From assembly GCF_047124445.1 (NCBI RefSeq), contig NZ_CP138921.1, positions 3,038,001 to 3,102,000 of the forward strand: a DNA stretch of 64,000 bases, in the 5' to 3' direction. Within the stretch, counting starts at the first letter, position 1, and each line of letters begins with the position of its first letter. Both the position numbers and the translations under genes were made by a program. Below are positions 43,215 through 54,300 of this stretch, piece after piece. The notes below the pieces were generated by a model. The model searched no databases and had not been told where the DNA came from. It worked only from the letters and a program-made list of their open reading frames with translations. This DNA is from Shimia sp047124445 (GTDB taxonomy: Bacteria > Pseudomonadota > Alphaproteobacteria > Rhodobacterales > Rhodobacteraceae).

Positions 43215-44600
43215 ATGACGGATTTGTCAGGCGCATTGCTCAATACAAATCGTCGCAGCAACTGGATCCGCCTGCGCACTTTCATCATGCTGCGCTGGAT
43301 TGCCATTTGTGGTCAGATTGTTGCGCTTCTGGTGGCGCAGTTCGGCTTCGGATTGGAGCTGCACTACGGGCTTTGCTACATGGCGGTTGGCGTGTCGGTC
43401 ACTGGCAACCTGATCGCGACTTTTGTCTTCCCCGAAAACAGATTGCTCACCGAAAAAGAGAACATGGCAATGTTGCTCTTTGACGTGTTGCAACTCGGCT
43501 TCCTGCTGTTTTTGACCGGTGGGTTGCACAACCCGTTTTCCTTCCTGGTTGTCGCCCCTGTCTCCATCGCAGCCTCCGTGATGCCCCTCCGCTCCGCTTT
43601 GTTTCTGGGTGGTCTGACCATCGCCCTGGTTACCGTCTTGCTAGAGTTCCACATCCCCTTGCGCACGCAAAACTTCTTTATCTTGCGCGTGCCCGATGTC
43701 TTCCTCTTTGGCAACTGGGCCGCAATTGTTATCGCCCTGTTTTTCTCGTCGTTATACTCCCGTCGGGTTGTGTCTGAAATGTCCTCCATGGGTGAGGCTC
43801 TGGCCGCCACTCAAATGGCCCTGGCCCGCGAGCAAAAACTCACTGACCTCGGCGGCGTTGTGGCGGCGGCCGCACATGAGCTTGGCACCCCCCTTGCCAC
43901 CATCAAACTCACCAGTGCTGAGTTGATGGAAGAGTTGGAGGATAATCCCGACCTCTACGAAGACGCCGCATTGATCCGTCAACAGGCCGACCGTTGCCGA
44001 GACATTCTGCGTTCCATGGGGCGCGCCGGGAAAGACGACCTGCACCTGCGAAAGGCACCGCTTTCCACTGTGATCGAGGAAGCCGCTGAGCCCCATATGG
44101 GCCGCGGAAAAGAGATCATCTTTGACCATTTTGACCTGCTGGACGGACCGGAAATCCTGCGCCGCCCCGAAATCATTCACGGCCTGCGCAACCTGATTCA
44201 AAACGCGGTGGATTTTGCAAAAAACTCTGTCTGGGTTGAAACCGAGTGTTCAACTGAGTCGGTTTCAGTCCGCATTCTGGATGACGGCCCCGGATATCCA
44301 CCGCACCTTATTGGGCGAATTGGCGATCCCTTTGTCCGCTATCGCAAATCGGCAAAGGACGTTAAAAAGCGTCCCGGGTATGAGGGCATGGGCCTTGGTT
44401 TGTTTATTGCCAAGACGCTACTGGAACGGTCTGGTGCGGAGATCAGTTTTGCAAACGGATACAGCACATTAGGAGAAAGATCCGCTGAAACTGGCCCGCG
44501 TGGCGCAGTTGTCGAAGTGATTTGGCCACGGGCAAAAGTTGATGCCGAAATGAACGCATCTGCAATTGGAAAAGGAGACAATCCGTTACACCAATCCTAA
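43215..44600 (+). CDS. regB: Redox sensor histidine kinase RegB/PrrB/ActS
   Basis: A 461-residue kinase with about six N-terminal transmembrane helices. The quinone-binding heptapeptide GGLHNPF is at 102-108, the phosphoacceptor His221 in AAHELGTPLATIKL, and the redox-active Cys261 in DRCRDILRSMG, all hallmark positions of RegB. HATPase motifs follow (NLIQNAVDFA, DDGPGYPP, GMGLGLFIAKTLLE). It phosphorylates RegA when the quinone pool is reduced. The ATG at 43215 is used; upstream in-frame codons lie in the divergent promoter region with senC. Confidence 0.96.
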   Translation: MTDLSGALLNTNRRSNWIRLRTFIMLRWIAICGQIVALLVAQFGFGLELHYGLCYMAVGVSVTGNLIATFVFPENRLLTEKENMAMLLFDVLQLGFLLFLTGGLHNPFSFLVVAPVSIAASVMPLRSALFLGGLTIALVTVLLEFHIPLRTQNFFILRVPDVFLFGNWAAIVIALFFSSLYSRRVVSEMSSMGEALAATQMALAREQKLTDLGGVVAAAAHELGTPLATIKLTSAELMEELEDNPDLYEDAALIRQQADRCRDILRSMGRAGKDDLHLRKAPLSTVIEEAAEPHMGRGKEIIFDHFDLLDGPEILRRPEIIHGLRNLIQNAVDFAKNSVWVETECSTESVSVRILDDGPGYPPHLIGRIGDPFVRYRKSAKDVKKRPGYEGMGLGLFIAKTLLERSGAEISFANGYSTLGERSAETGPRGAVVEVIWPRAKVDAEMNASAIGKGDNPLHQS

Positions 44601-44612
44601 CACCGCGCACGC

Positions 44613-44638
44613 GCAACCTTGAAAAAGGTGCAATTTTT
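44613..44638 (+). terminator. Terminator after regB
   Basis: GC plus ACCTT pair with AAGGT plus GC around GAAA with one bulged A, followed closely by five Ts. Confidence 0.55.
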
Positions 44639-44703
44639 AGTAAGCTATTCCGGTAATCCAATTACGTACTCCTCGTTGTTTCCAAATAACTCTGGGGATC
44701 ACC

Positions 44704-46206
44704 ATGTTTGTATTCAGTGCCCTATTTTTTGCGCTTTTGGTTCTTTCCAGCCTCGCAACTGCCGCAGTGGTTCGACAATCCCGCGGCTCGCTTTCGCAGA
44801 CCATCTGTCCCTTGGACGAACCATCGCCTCCGTCACCGCAGGTTGCCCGCTTCCTGTTTCGCGCGGGCACTTTGGTTGACGCCAACACAGCCGCCCTGCG
44901 CTTGTGCTCGGAAACACCTACCGAGCGCTTTGATTGGGAGGCGCTGCGCAAAAAACTCTCGGCCAGCTTTCCCGATTTCCCCTATGCGCAGGGCGCTGCT
45001 CAGGAACGGGATGTAACCGTTCTCAAATCCAACGATCCCAATGACGCCTCCGTTGTCACTCTGGATCAATGGAACGATGTCGCCCGCGTGACATTGGAAC
45101 AGGACAACGCTCCGGACATGGCCCGCCGCACCGCGATTTTGCAGGCGATGTTTCAGGCGCCCAACCCGATTTGGAAAATCAACGCAAAAGGCGTGATCGT
45201 GTGGCGAAACACCGCCTACAAGTCTCTTGGAGCGACGCTTGGATTTGCCCCCGACACCCAGGCGCTTTTTGACACCTCGCCCCTTTCTCCGGGCGACCCA
45301 CCGCTGCGCTTCAAACTCTGCCGACCGGACGGCTCCCTTGCCCACTGGTTCAATGTCACCGCCGTACATGCCGGACCAGACATCATGTTTTACGCCACCG
45401 AAGCGGATGCCGAAGTTTCCGCCCAGGACGCCCGTCGCAGCTTTGTGCAGACTTTCTCCCAAACCTTCGCGCAACTTTCCACAGGGCTCGCCATCTTTGA
45501 TCAAAACCAACGCCTGGTATTGTTCAATCCGGCGCTCACCGAACTGACCGGCATGTCCGTCGACTTCCTCACCAACCGCTGTGATCTCTTTTCCTTTTTT
45601 GATCAGTTGCGGGAACACCATGTAGCCCCGGCCCCCAACGGCCAAACAGACTGGCGCTCCCAGGTATCCCTGATCATACAAGAGGCTCAAATCGGCGATT
45701 ATAGTGAGACTTGGACACTGCCGACCGGCGTGACCTACAAGGTGACGGGTCGCCCCCATCCAGATGGCGCGCTGGTCTTTTTGATCGAGGACATCACCGC
45801 AGAAATCACTGTCACCCGCCGCTTTCGTAGTGAGTTGGAACAGGTCCACAGCGTGTTGGACACTGTTGAAAGCGCGCTGATCCTGTTTTCCCCAACCGGC
45901 CAACTGCGCATGTGCAACCAGGCCTATCGCGACCTGTGGAAAAGCGATCCGGACCGGACCTTTGCCGAATACACTTTCCACGACGCGTTCTTGCATTGGC
46001 AGGCGGACTGCCAACCGTCCCCTGTTTGGGCCAAATTAAAGAAGCGGATTCTCTCAACCTCCGATCGCAGCGCATGGTCCGCGTCCGTCTCCAAGACCAC
46101 CGGCGAAGTCCTGACTGTGGAGGTCACACCCGTTGCTGGCGGTGTCACACTGTTGACGTTTAAAGAGATCAATCCGGCTGGCGTGCCATTACCCTCGGCG
46201 CACTAA
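44704..46206 (+). CDS. Membrane-anchored PAS-domain protein without kinase output
   Basis: A 500-residue protein with one N-terminal helix (residues 4-22) and three PAS-like segments: about 145-235 (PNPIWKINAKGVIVWRNTAYKSLG), 255-370 (GLAIFDQNQRLVLFNPALTELTG) and 380-490 (SALILFSPTGQLRMCNQAYRDLW). It ends just after the last PAS, where relatives often continue into a histidine kinase; the stop at 46204-46206 is followed by intergenic sequence, so the output domain is absent here. It may signal by partner binding. It lies 48 bases upstream of tsaE and may share its transcript. Confidence 0.85.
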   Translation: MFVFSALFFALLVLSSLATAAVVRQSRGSLSQTICPLDEPSPPSPQVARFLFRAGTLVDANTAALRLCSETPTERFDWEALRKKLSASFPDFPYAQGAAQERDVTVLKSNDPNDASVVTLDQWNDVARVTLEQDNAPDMARRTAILQAMFQAPNPIWKINAKGVIVWRNTAYKSLGATLGFAPDTQALFDTSPLSPGDPPLRFKLCRPDGSLAHWFNVTAVHAGPDIMFYATEADAEVSAQDARRSFVQTFSQTFAQLSTGLAIFDQNQRLVLFNPALTELTGMSVDFLTNRCDLFSFFDQLREHHVAPAPNGQTDWRSQVSLIIQEAQIGDYSETWTLPTGVTYKVTGRPHPDGALVFLIEDITAEITVTRRFRSELEQVHSVLDTVESALILFSPTGQLRMCNQAYRDLWKSDPDRTFAEYTFHDAFLHWQADCQPSPVWAKLKKRILSTSDRSAWSASVSKTTGEVLTVEVTPVAGGVTLLTFKEINPAGVPLPSAH

Positions 46207-46254
46207 CTCCCAAACCCACTTGCAGGTCGGGACCCGCGTTTTTACTGTGGCGCC

Positions 46255-46728
46255 ATGACGGTTTTTTCTCGCACGCTCTCCCTAAATTCCCCCTCTGAAA
46301 CGCAGGCTTTGGCGGTTCAGATCGCGGTCACCCTGGTACCAGGTGACGTTGTCTTGCTTGAGGGTCCAATTGGCGCCGGTAAAACCCATTTTGCCCGCTC
46401 TCTGATCCAATCATTACTGCCGGTCATGGAAGACGTGCCTTCGCCAACCTTCACATTGGTACAAGTCTATGACGGGCCACATTCCGAAATCTGGCACGCT
46501 GATCTTTATCGCCTCTCCGCGCCGGATGAAGTGGTGGAACTGGGCTTGACCGATGCGTTTGAAGACGCCATTTGCTTGGTGGAATGGCCCGACCGCCTCG
46601 CGGAGCTTGCCCCGGAAAACGCTCTCAAATTGCGGTTCGAAATTGCGCCGCAAGAGGAGCATCGTACTCTGACCCTCACCTCCGCATCCGATCACTGGGC
46701 GGAATTACTTGCTGGCATCTCAACATGA
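46255..46728 (+). CDS. tsaE: tRNA threonylcarbamoyladenosine biosynthesis ATPase TsaE
   Basis: A 157-residue P-loop protein: Walker A GPIGAGKT at residues 37-44, then VPSPTFTLVQVYDG and EIWHADLYRL, which include the conserved Thr and Asp, and VEWPDR near 105. It is the ATPase that drives turnover of the TsaBD t6A complex (tsaD is at 26963). Length is family-typical. Its stop overlaps the next start (ATGA). Confidence 0.95.
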   Translation: MTVFSRTLSLNSPSETQALAVQIAVTLVPGDVVLLEGPIGAGKTHFARSLIQSLLPVMEDVPSPTFTLVQVYDGPHSEIWHADLYRLSAPDEVVELGLTDAFEDAICLVEWPDRLAELAPENALKLRFEIAPQEEHRTLTLTSASDHWAELLAGIST

Positions 46729-47747
46729 CAACGCGCGACGCTGTGATTCAGTCCTTCTTGGCAAACACCGAGTGGGAAACTGCCCAGCATTCCAATCTCG
46801 CCGGCGATGCCTCCGCCCGCCGCTACAAACGTTTGGAACTCCCCAACGGAAATACTGCGGTTCTAATGGACGCGCCAGCCGAAGGCAGCAACGGTACGGA
46901 TCAATTTGCCGACATGGCGGCGTATTTGACCGCCAAAGGTCTGTCTGCGCCGAAGATTTACCTTCAAAACCACAGCCAAGGTTTACTGTTGCTGGAAGAC
47001 TTGGGTGACGACCTCTTTGCGCGTGTCATTCCCAATAACCCAAGCACAGAAGCCTCGCTTTACACTGCCGCCGCCGATGTGCTCACCGTCTTGCATCAAC
47101 ACACACCACCTTCTGGTTTACCACAAATGGATGCAGCCACGCTGGCAGAGATGATTGAACCGGTGTTTTCCTGGTACATCGCCGGCGCGGACCGGCCTTG
47201 GCAACAGGCCTGGGAGGCGTTTCACAGCGCCATTTCTCCGATCCTGAAGGACCGCCTCGGAGCGCCGGATGTGCTCGTTTTGCGAGACTATCACGCCGAA
47301 AATCTGTTGTGGTTGCCCGACCGCGACGGCGTGGCCAAAGTTGGACTGTTGGACTTTCAGGACGCCCTGCTGGGCCACAAAGCCTATGATCTGGTCTCGC
47401 TCCTGCAAGACGCCCGTCGCGACGTTCCGCTTAATGTCGAACATCAAACCAAAGCGCATTTTGTGCAGACCAATGGCTTGGACCCACAAGCATTTGACGT
47501 CGCCTACGCCCTGCTCGGCGCCCAGCGTAACCTGCGGATCGTCGGTGTCTTTGCGCGGCTTTGTATGCACTACGGAAAGCCGCACTACGTGGACATGCTC
47601 CCCCGTGTCTACGATCTGGCGATGCGCAATTTGCGACATCCCATCCTCAAAGAACCCGCCGCAATACTTAGGGAAACCTTGCCCGCCCCAACCGCAGACA
47701 TTCTAGAGAAACTGAAATCAAAATGCGCCACCATCCCGACGCCGTAA
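46725..47747 (+). CDS. amgK: Cell-wall sugar kinase (AmgK-like aminoglycoside phosphotransferase fold)
   Basis: A 340-residue APH-fold kinase. The catalytic loop reads RDYHAENLLW with Asp188 and Asn193, and the metal-binding Asp210 is in LLDFQDALLG, as in AmgK. AmgK phosphorylates MurNAc (and GlcNAc) at C1 so that MurU can make the UDP-sugar, recycling peptidoglycan without passing through the fosfomycin-sensitive MurA step. The murU-like gene follows with a 25-base overlap, which strengthens the call. The ATG at 46725 overlaps the tsaE stop. Confidence 0.88.
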   Translation: MTTRDAVIQSFLANTEWETAQHSNLAGDASARRYKRLELPNGNTAVLMDAPAEGSNGTDQFADMAAYLTAKGLSAPKIYLQNHSQGLLLLEDLGDDLFARVIPNNPSTEASLYTAAADVLTVLHQHTPPSGLPQMDAATLAEMIEPVFSWYIAGADRPWQQAWEAFHSAISPILKDRLGAPDVLVLRDYHAENLLWLPDRDGVAKVGLLDFQDALLGHKAYDLVSLLQDARRDVPLNVEHQTKAHFVQTNGLDPQAFDVAYALLGAQRNLRIVGVFARLCMHYGKPHYVDMLPRVYDLAMRNLRHPILKEPAAILRETLPAPTADILEKLKSKCATIPTP

Positions 47748-48415
47748 TGCTCTTCGCCGCCGGATTTGGCACGCGCATGGGTGAACTGACTCGGAACACG
47801 CCGAAGCCACTTTTGCATGTCGGCGGCAAAACACTCCTGGATCGCACACTTGCGCTGACCGAGGCCGTCTCACCAGCCCGCACCGTTGTGAATGCACATT
47901 ATCACCATCAACTGGTGGTGGATCATCTGAACGAAACATCGGTCCAGGTTATAGTCGAAGCACCTGACATTTTGGAAACCGGGGGCGGCCTGCGCAACGC
48001 CTTGCCACTGCTTGGCAACGGACCGGTTTTCACAAGCAACACCGACGCTGTCTGGCGCGGCCCCAACCCGTTCCAAATGCTGCGCGACGCTTGGCAGCCG
48101 GACAAAATGGACGCGCTTCTGCTGTGCCTGCCCAAAGAAAACGCCATTGGTCACAAAGGCAAAGGCGACTTTGTTCTGAGCGAGACCGGTCAAATCTCAC
48201 GCGGACCCGGCGTTGTCTATTCCGGTATCCAGATCCTCAAAACGGACGGGCTGCACGACATTTCAGAAACCGCGTTTTCGCTCAACCTGCTCTGGGACCA
48301 AATCCACAAACGCGACCGCCTTTATGGTCTGACGTACCCCGGAAAATGGTGTGATGTCGGCTCCCCCGAAGGCATCACGCTTGCTGAAGAGATGCTGGAT
48401 GCACCTGATGTTTGA
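47723..48415 (+). CDS. murU: Nucleotidyltransferase, MurNAc-1-phosphate uridylyltransferase type
   Basis: A 230-residue sugar-phosphate nucleotidyltransferase: FAAGFGTRMGELTRNTPKPLLHVGGKTLLD holds the signature with Gly14-Met19 and Lys28, then FTSNTDAVW with the metal Asp, and KWCDVGSPEG near the end. The product would be UDP-MurNAc. It overlaps amgK by 25 bases and addB by 8 bases. It is the partner of AmgK. Confidence 0.9.
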   Translation: MRHHPDAVMLFAAGFGTRMGELTRNTPKPLLHVGGKTLLDRTLALTEAVSPARTVVNAHYHHQLVVDHLNETSVQVIVEAPDILETGGGLRNALPLLGNGPVFTSNTDAVWRGPNPFQMLRDAWQPDKMDALLLCLPKENAIGHKGKGDFVLSETGQISRGPGVVYSGIQILKTDGLHDISETAFSLNLLWDQIHKRDRLYGLTYPGKWCDVGSPEGITLAEEMLDAPDV

Positions 48416-51332
48416 GCCAAGCGCGACACCTCGCGTTTTCGCCCTGCCCCCCGGTGCGGATTTCCCGTGTTACCTTGTGGAGGGCATTCGGGCGCGCTTT
48501 GCAGGTCAGCGCCCCGATGCCATCGCCAAGGCAACCGTGATCGTAAACACCGCCCGCATGGCCCGCCGCGTGCACGCCCTGTTTGACGACGGTCCGGCGA
48601 CCCTCCTGCCCCGCATCCAACTGTTGGGCGAATTTGCGAATGCCGCCACGGCACATCTTCCACCCGCGACACCCGCCATTCGCCAACGGTTTGAACTGAT
48701 CCAACTGGTCACACGACTGCTGGAACAACAGCCAGACCTTGCCGCGCGCGCATCCGTCTATGATCTCGCCGATAGCCTCGCTGGCTTGTTTGACGAGATG
48801 GCCGGTGAAGGCGTGCCTGTGGACGTCATTGAAGCTTTGGACGTCAGCGACCAATCCGGCCACTGGGCACGCGCCCAGTCCTTCTTTGGCATCGCGCGAC
48901 ATTTCCTGGAAAACCTCGACAGCGCTCCCGGCCAAGAAGCCCGACAACGCCGCGCGATTGAGGCGATTGTGCAATCCTGGGAAGACACACCGCCACAACA
49001 CCCAATCATTCTGGCAGGCTCCACCGGCTCCCGCGGGACCATGCAATTGCTGATGCAGGCGGTCGCAACCCTGCCCCAAGGCGCAGTGGTTCTGCCGGGC
49101 TATGACTTCGACATGCCAACTGAAACCTGGGATCACCTGTCTGACGAATTGCAAAGCGAAGATCATCCACAATACCGCTTCCGCGCTTTGATGAGTGACC
49201 TGGACATGTCCCCACAGGACGTGCAGCTCTGGCACAACTGCACCGCGCCCTCCGCTGCACGCAATAAACTGGTATCACTTGCCCTGCGCCCTGCGCCGGT
49301 CACGGACCAATGGCTCAGCGAAGGCCCAAACCTCGGCGACCTAAGCACCGCCACCAAAGACATCACGCTCATCGAGGCCACCACCCAGCGCGAAGAGGCC
49401 CTCACCATCGCCGCCCGCTTGCGCAAGGCCGCCGACGAAGGGCTGACCTGCGCATTGATCACGCCAGATCGAATGCTCACCCGCCAAGTAACAGCCGCCT
49501 TAGATCGCTGGGACATTGTGCCGGATGACAGCGCCGGTCAGCCCTTGCAACTGTCCCCTCCGGGCCGGTTCCTCCGCCATACTGCGGCTCTATTACACCA
49601 GAAACTCACCTCCGAAGCCCTTCTAACGCTGCTCAAACACCCATTGACGCACAGCGGCGAAAACCGTGGCGATCACCTCCGCTTCACCCGAGACCTGGAG
49701 TTGTGGATGCGACGCAATGGCGTGACCTATCCAGAAGCCGAAAAACTCCAGGCCTGGGCCGCGGCGCGCAGCGAAGAGATGCCCACATGGATGGCTTGGG
49801 TCACCGCTTGTTTCTGTGATGCCAAACGCAACCAAATGGACATGGCCGCGCTTCTAAACGACCACCTCGCACTGTCGGCGAAAATCGCCCAAGGCCCAGG
49901 CGAAGGCAGCGGCGGTCTTTGGGATCAGGCTGCCGGCCGCTCTGCATCTCGACTTGTGGCCGAGGTGAAAGATCATGCTCAGGTCGTCGGCTCCATCGCA
50001 CCGGCAGACTACGCCGACTTGTTTGGCGCATTGCTCTCCCGCGCGGAAGTGCGCGACCGCGATGCGGGCCATCCAAACATCCTGATTTGGGGTACGTTGG
50101 AAGCGCGCGTTCAAGGTGCGGACCTTGTAATCCTTGGTGGCCTCAACGAAGGCAGCTGGCCGGAAGCGCCAAGTCCCGACCCTTGGCTCAACCGCAAACT
50201 ACGCCATGATGCGGGCCTATTGCTGCCGGAACGCCGCATTGGCCTCTCAGCCCATGATTTCCAACAAGCCATCGGTGCTCCGGAAGTCTGGATCACCCGC
50301 TCCGTTCGCTCGGATGAAGCCGAAACTGTCCCATCCCGATGGGTCAATCGTCTGGTCAACTTGCTAAGCGGCTTGCCAAACCAAAACGGACCAAACACAC
50401 TTGAAGAGATGAAATCCCGCGGTGACACGTGGCTGGCCTACGTCCGCGCAATGGAAACCGTGCCTATGGTGCCCGCCGCGCCGCGTCCATCGCCCACGCC
50501 ACCGCCTGAGGCCCGTCCGAGACAACTTTCGGTCACCGAAATCAAGCGCCTGATCCGGGATCCCTATGCGATCTATGCCAAGCACGTCCTGCGCCTGCGC
50601 CCGCTTGATCCGCTGATGCGCGCACCTGATGCGCTGTTGCGCGGTATCATTGTGCATGAGATCCTGGAAACGCTGATCAAAACATCTATGGCCGATCAAA
50701 CGCCCGTGACGCGAGATCAGATCTTGGCCATATCAGAGACTGTTTTGGCCCAAAATGTACCTTGGGCCACGGCGCGGGCCTTGTGGCAAGCGAGGCTGGA
50801 TCGGGTTGCAGATCACATCGTGCATGGCGAAGAAAAACGTCGCAAACGCGGCGAGCCGCTGGCGTTCGAAACTCAAGCTGAAGGCACCATTCCCGAACTG
50901 GGCTTCCGGCTCACCGCCAAAGCGGACCGAGTCGACCGCACCGAAACCGGAGCGCTGATCCTGTATGATTATAAAACCGGCGCGCCGCCCTCGAAAGACG
51001 AGCAAACCTATTTTGACAAGCAACTCTTGCTGGAGGCTGCCATGGCCGAACAGGGTGGGTTCAAGGACATTGATCCTTCCGACGTCGCCGACGCGATCTA
51101 CATCGGCCTTGGCACCTCCCCCAAGGATCAACCCGCGCCGTTGTTGGAAACACCACCAACCAAAGTCTGGGAAGAATTCATCGCGCTGATCGAGCACTAT
51201 TTGGCTGACGGCAAAGGCTTCACTTCCCGCCGCGCAATGCGCACCGAGCGCGACGAAAGCGACTACGATCAACTGGCGCGCTTTGGCGAATGGGACGCCA
51301 CAGATGAACCCACACCGGAGGCGCTGTCATGA
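48408..51332 (+). CDS. addB: Double-strand break repair protein AddB
   Basis: A 974-residue alphaproteobacterial AddB. The N-terminal half is a helicase-like fold without an intact Walker A motif; the C-terminal part carries the PD-(D/E)XK nuclease: LSVTEIKRLIRDPYAIYAKHVL, then TAKADRVDR and Asp854-Tyr-Lys856 in LILYDYKTGAPPSK, and KQLLLEAAM. With AddA it resects broken ends and loads RecA, replacing RecBCD. The ATG at 48408 overlaps murU by 8 bases. An earlier in-frame ATG at 48351 lies within murU and is not used. Confidence 0.94.
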   Translation: MFEPSATPRVFALPPGADFPCYLVEGIRARFAGQRPDAIAKATVIVNTARMARRVHALFDDGPATLLPRIQLLGEFANAATAHLPPATPAIRQRFELIQLVTRLLEQQPDLAARASVYDLADSLAGLFDEMAGEGVPVDVIEALDVSDQSGHWARAQSFFGIARHFLENLDSAPGQEARQRRAIEAIVQSWEDTPPQHPIILAGSTGSRGTMQLLMQAVATLPQGAVVLPGYDFDMPTETWDHLSDELQSEDHPQYRFRALMSDLDMSPQDVQLWHNCTAPSAARNKLVSLALRPAPVTDQWLSEGPNLGDLSTATKDITLIEATTQREEALTIAARLRKAADEGLTCALITPDRMLTRQVTAALDRWDIVPDDSAGQPLQLSPPGRFLRHTAALLHQKLTSEALLTLLKHPLTHSGENRGDHLRFTRDLELWMRRNGVTYPEAEKLQAWAAARSEEMPTWMAWVTACFCDAKRNQMDMAALLNDHLALSAKIAQGPGEGSGGLWDQAAGRSASRLVAEVKDHAQVVGSIAPADYADLFGALLSRAEVRDRDAGHPNILIWGTLEARVQGADLVILGGLNEGSWPEAPSPDPWLNRKLRHDAGLLLPERRIGLSAHDFQQAIGAPEVWITRSVRSDEAETVPSRWVNRLVNLLSGLPNQNGPNTLEEMKSRGDTWLAYVRAMETVPMVPAAPRPSPTPPPEARPRQLSVTEIKRLIRDPYAIYAKHVLRLRPLDPLMRAPDALLRGIIVHEILETLIKTSMADQTPVTRDQILAISETVLAQNVPWATARALWQARLDRVADHIVHGEEKRRKRGEPLAFETQAEGTIPELGFRLTAKADRVDRTETGALILYDYKTGAPPSKDEQTYFDKQLLLEAAMAEQGGFKDIDPSDVADAIYIGLGTSPKDQPAPLLETPPTKVWEEFIALIEHYLADGKGFTSRRAMRTERDESDYDQLARFGEWDATDEPTPEALS

Positions 51333-54300
51333 CCCAGCCAATGAATGACGCCACCCGTCGCCAGATCACCGCCGCGCGTCCAGATGCCAGCACTTGGCTC
51401 TCCGCCAACGCCGGCTCCGGTAAAACCCGCGTGCTTACAGACCGTGTGGCGCGACTCCTGCTGGAAGGGGTGTTGCCGCAACACATCCTGTGTCTGACCT
51501 ACACCAAAGCCGCCGCCAGCGAGATGCAAAACAGGCTGTTCAAACGGTTGGGCAGCTGGGCCATGAAATCTGATGCGGAGCTGTCTGAAGAGCTCGGCGA
51601 GCTCGGCGTTGTTGGAAAATCCAACGCTGACGATCTGCGCAACGCCCGCACGTTGTTTGCCCGCGCCATCGAAACGCCGGGCGGTTTGAAGATTCAAACC
51701 ATCCACTCTTTCTGCGCCTCCATACTGCGCCGCTTTCCACTGGAGGCGGGGGTCTCACCCCTGTTCAGCGAAATGGAAGGCCGCGCGGCCGCTTTGTTGC
51801 GCGAAGAGATTGTGGAGCAAATGGCGGAAGGTGCAGACGCCGTTCTCGTACGGGGCCTCGCCACGCATTTCACCGGCGCCGCCTTAGAAGATTTGACCGC
51901 AGACATCTGTCGCCACGCAGATCAGTTGCGCCACCCGGTATCACAATCGGATCTGTGCGAGTTGCTTGGTTTGCCAGAAGGTTATGACCAAGAGGCGTTG
52001 CAATCTGATGTGTTTATCGGCGGCGAAGCAGAGCTGGTTATCGCGCTCATCGACATCCTTCAAACAAGCAGCAAAACCGACGCGACAGCGGCCACAAAAC
52101 TGAGTGCCATCACCCACTTCGATGTGTCGGCCTTGCCCATTTTGGAATCTGTTTTTCTGACAGGAAAAGGTGCAAAAGAACCGTTTTGCGCCAAGTTAGA
52201 CTCGTTTCCAACCAAAGCGCTGCGCACCAACCACGCGGATCTTATGGAGCGCATTAAGCCACTTATGCTGCGCATAGAAGACACGCGCGCCCGCCGCCTG
52301 TCGCTGCAAGCCAAAGACCGCAGCGCCGCATTGCACGCTTTCGCTGCACGTTTTCTGGAACGCTACGACACCGCCAAACAACACCGTGGCTGGCTCGACT
52401 TTGACGATCTGATCTTGCGGGCGCGCAACCTTCTCAACGAACCGGCAGTGGCGGAATGGGTGCTCTACCGCCTCGACGGCGGCATTGACCACATCCTCGT
52501 GGACGAAGCCCAAGACACCAGTCCGGTGCAATGGCAGGTAATCGAACGTCTGGCGCAGGAATTCACCTCCGGGTCCGGCGCACGGGGCGAGGACACCCGC
52601 ACCATCTTTGTGGTGGGCGACAAGAAGCAGTCGATCTACAGCTTCCAAGGCGCGGATCCGGCAGAATTTGACCGCATGCGCGACGAATTTGCCGCCCGCC
52701 TGCACGCCACGGAGAGCCAGCTTCAAGACCTGAGCCTGGAATACTCCTTCCGCTCATCCCCTGCGGTTCTCAACCTCGTCGACAAGTGTTTTGAAAACCA
52801 CGCCGACGCGGGCTTCCCAACCGGAAACCGCCACATTGCGTTTAACCACGACATGCCGGGCCGCGTGGACCTCTGGCCAGTGGTAGAACCCGTCGCAAAG
52901 GCGGAGAAAGACGACTGGTTTGATCCGGTTGATCGCCTTGGCGACACCCACCACACAGTCATCCTAGCAGATCGCATCGCCGCGCAAATTGCGCGGATGA
53001 TCAAACAGGACACCATTGCCGACACGCGCGGCCCCGACGGACAGTTCACGCAGCGCAAAATTGAGCCAGGTGACTTCCTCATCCTGGTGCAACGTCGCTC
53101 TGACCTGTTCCACGAAATCATCCGCGCTTGTAAATTGCACGGGTTGCCCATTGCAGGTGCCGACCGTCTAAAGGTCGGCGGTGAAATGGCGGTGCGCGAC
53201 CTCGGCGCACTTCTGTCCTTCCTCGCAACACCGGAAGACGACCTGTCGCTGGCCACCATCCTGCGGTCCCCTCTGTTTGGCTGGTCGGAACAGGCGTTGT
53301 TTGATCTTGCGCACCGCCGAGCCCCCAAAACCTACCTTTGGGCCGCACTGCGCGACAGGGGCGATGAGTTCCCCAAAACCATGGCCGTGCTGGACGATCT
53401 GCGCGCCAACACTGACTTTTTGCGGCCCTACGATCTGATCGAACGTGTGCTGACCCGCCACAAAGGCCGCCATGCTTTCCTCGCCCGGCTCGGGGCAGAG
53501 GCGGAAGACGGCATCAACGCTCTACTCTCCCAAGCGCTGGCTTATGAAAAATCCTCAGTGCCCAGCCTCACCAGCTTTTTGCAATGGATGCAGACCGACG
53601 ATCTGGAGATCAAACGCCAGATGGACAGCGCCACCAACCGAATCCGCGTGATGACGGTGCACGGCTCCAAAGGCTTGGAAGCGCCGATTGTGATCATACC
53701 AGACACCGGCAAACGGCTGATCAAAACCGATGCCCCAATTGTGCCCGTGGGCGACACCGCGCTTTGGAACATGTCATCCGATAGCGCCCCCGCACCGTTG
53801 GCTTCTGCGCGTGAGACATTGGCCGAGGCGCAAGCTGCCGAACGGCTGCGCTTGCTTTATGTGGCCATGACTCGTGCTGAAAAATGGTTGATTGTAGCTG
53901 CGGCCGGAGATTTGGGCAAAGACGGCAAGAGCTGGTATGACACTATCCGCGCCGCGATGGTCTCCTCAGATGCCACACCTTGCCAGTTTGACGGCGGAGA
54001 AGGTCTGCGCTTGGATCATGGAAATTGGGCCGGAACAGTCTCGAGTATTGTAGAAGAATCTGCCCCCACAAAAGTCGAGGTGCCAACGTTCCTCAAATCC
54101 GCCGCGCCACTGCCACCGGCTCCACCACACGCGCTTAGCCCGTCTGACCTTGGCGGGGCAAAGGCTCTGGGCGGTGAGCAGGGTCTGGACCAAGAAGCCG
54201 CCATGAAACGGGGCACTTGGCTGCACATTTTGCTCGAGCATTTGCCCAATCATCCGCAAGCTGACTGGTCAGAAATTGCCAACTCTCTTCTGCAAGATGA

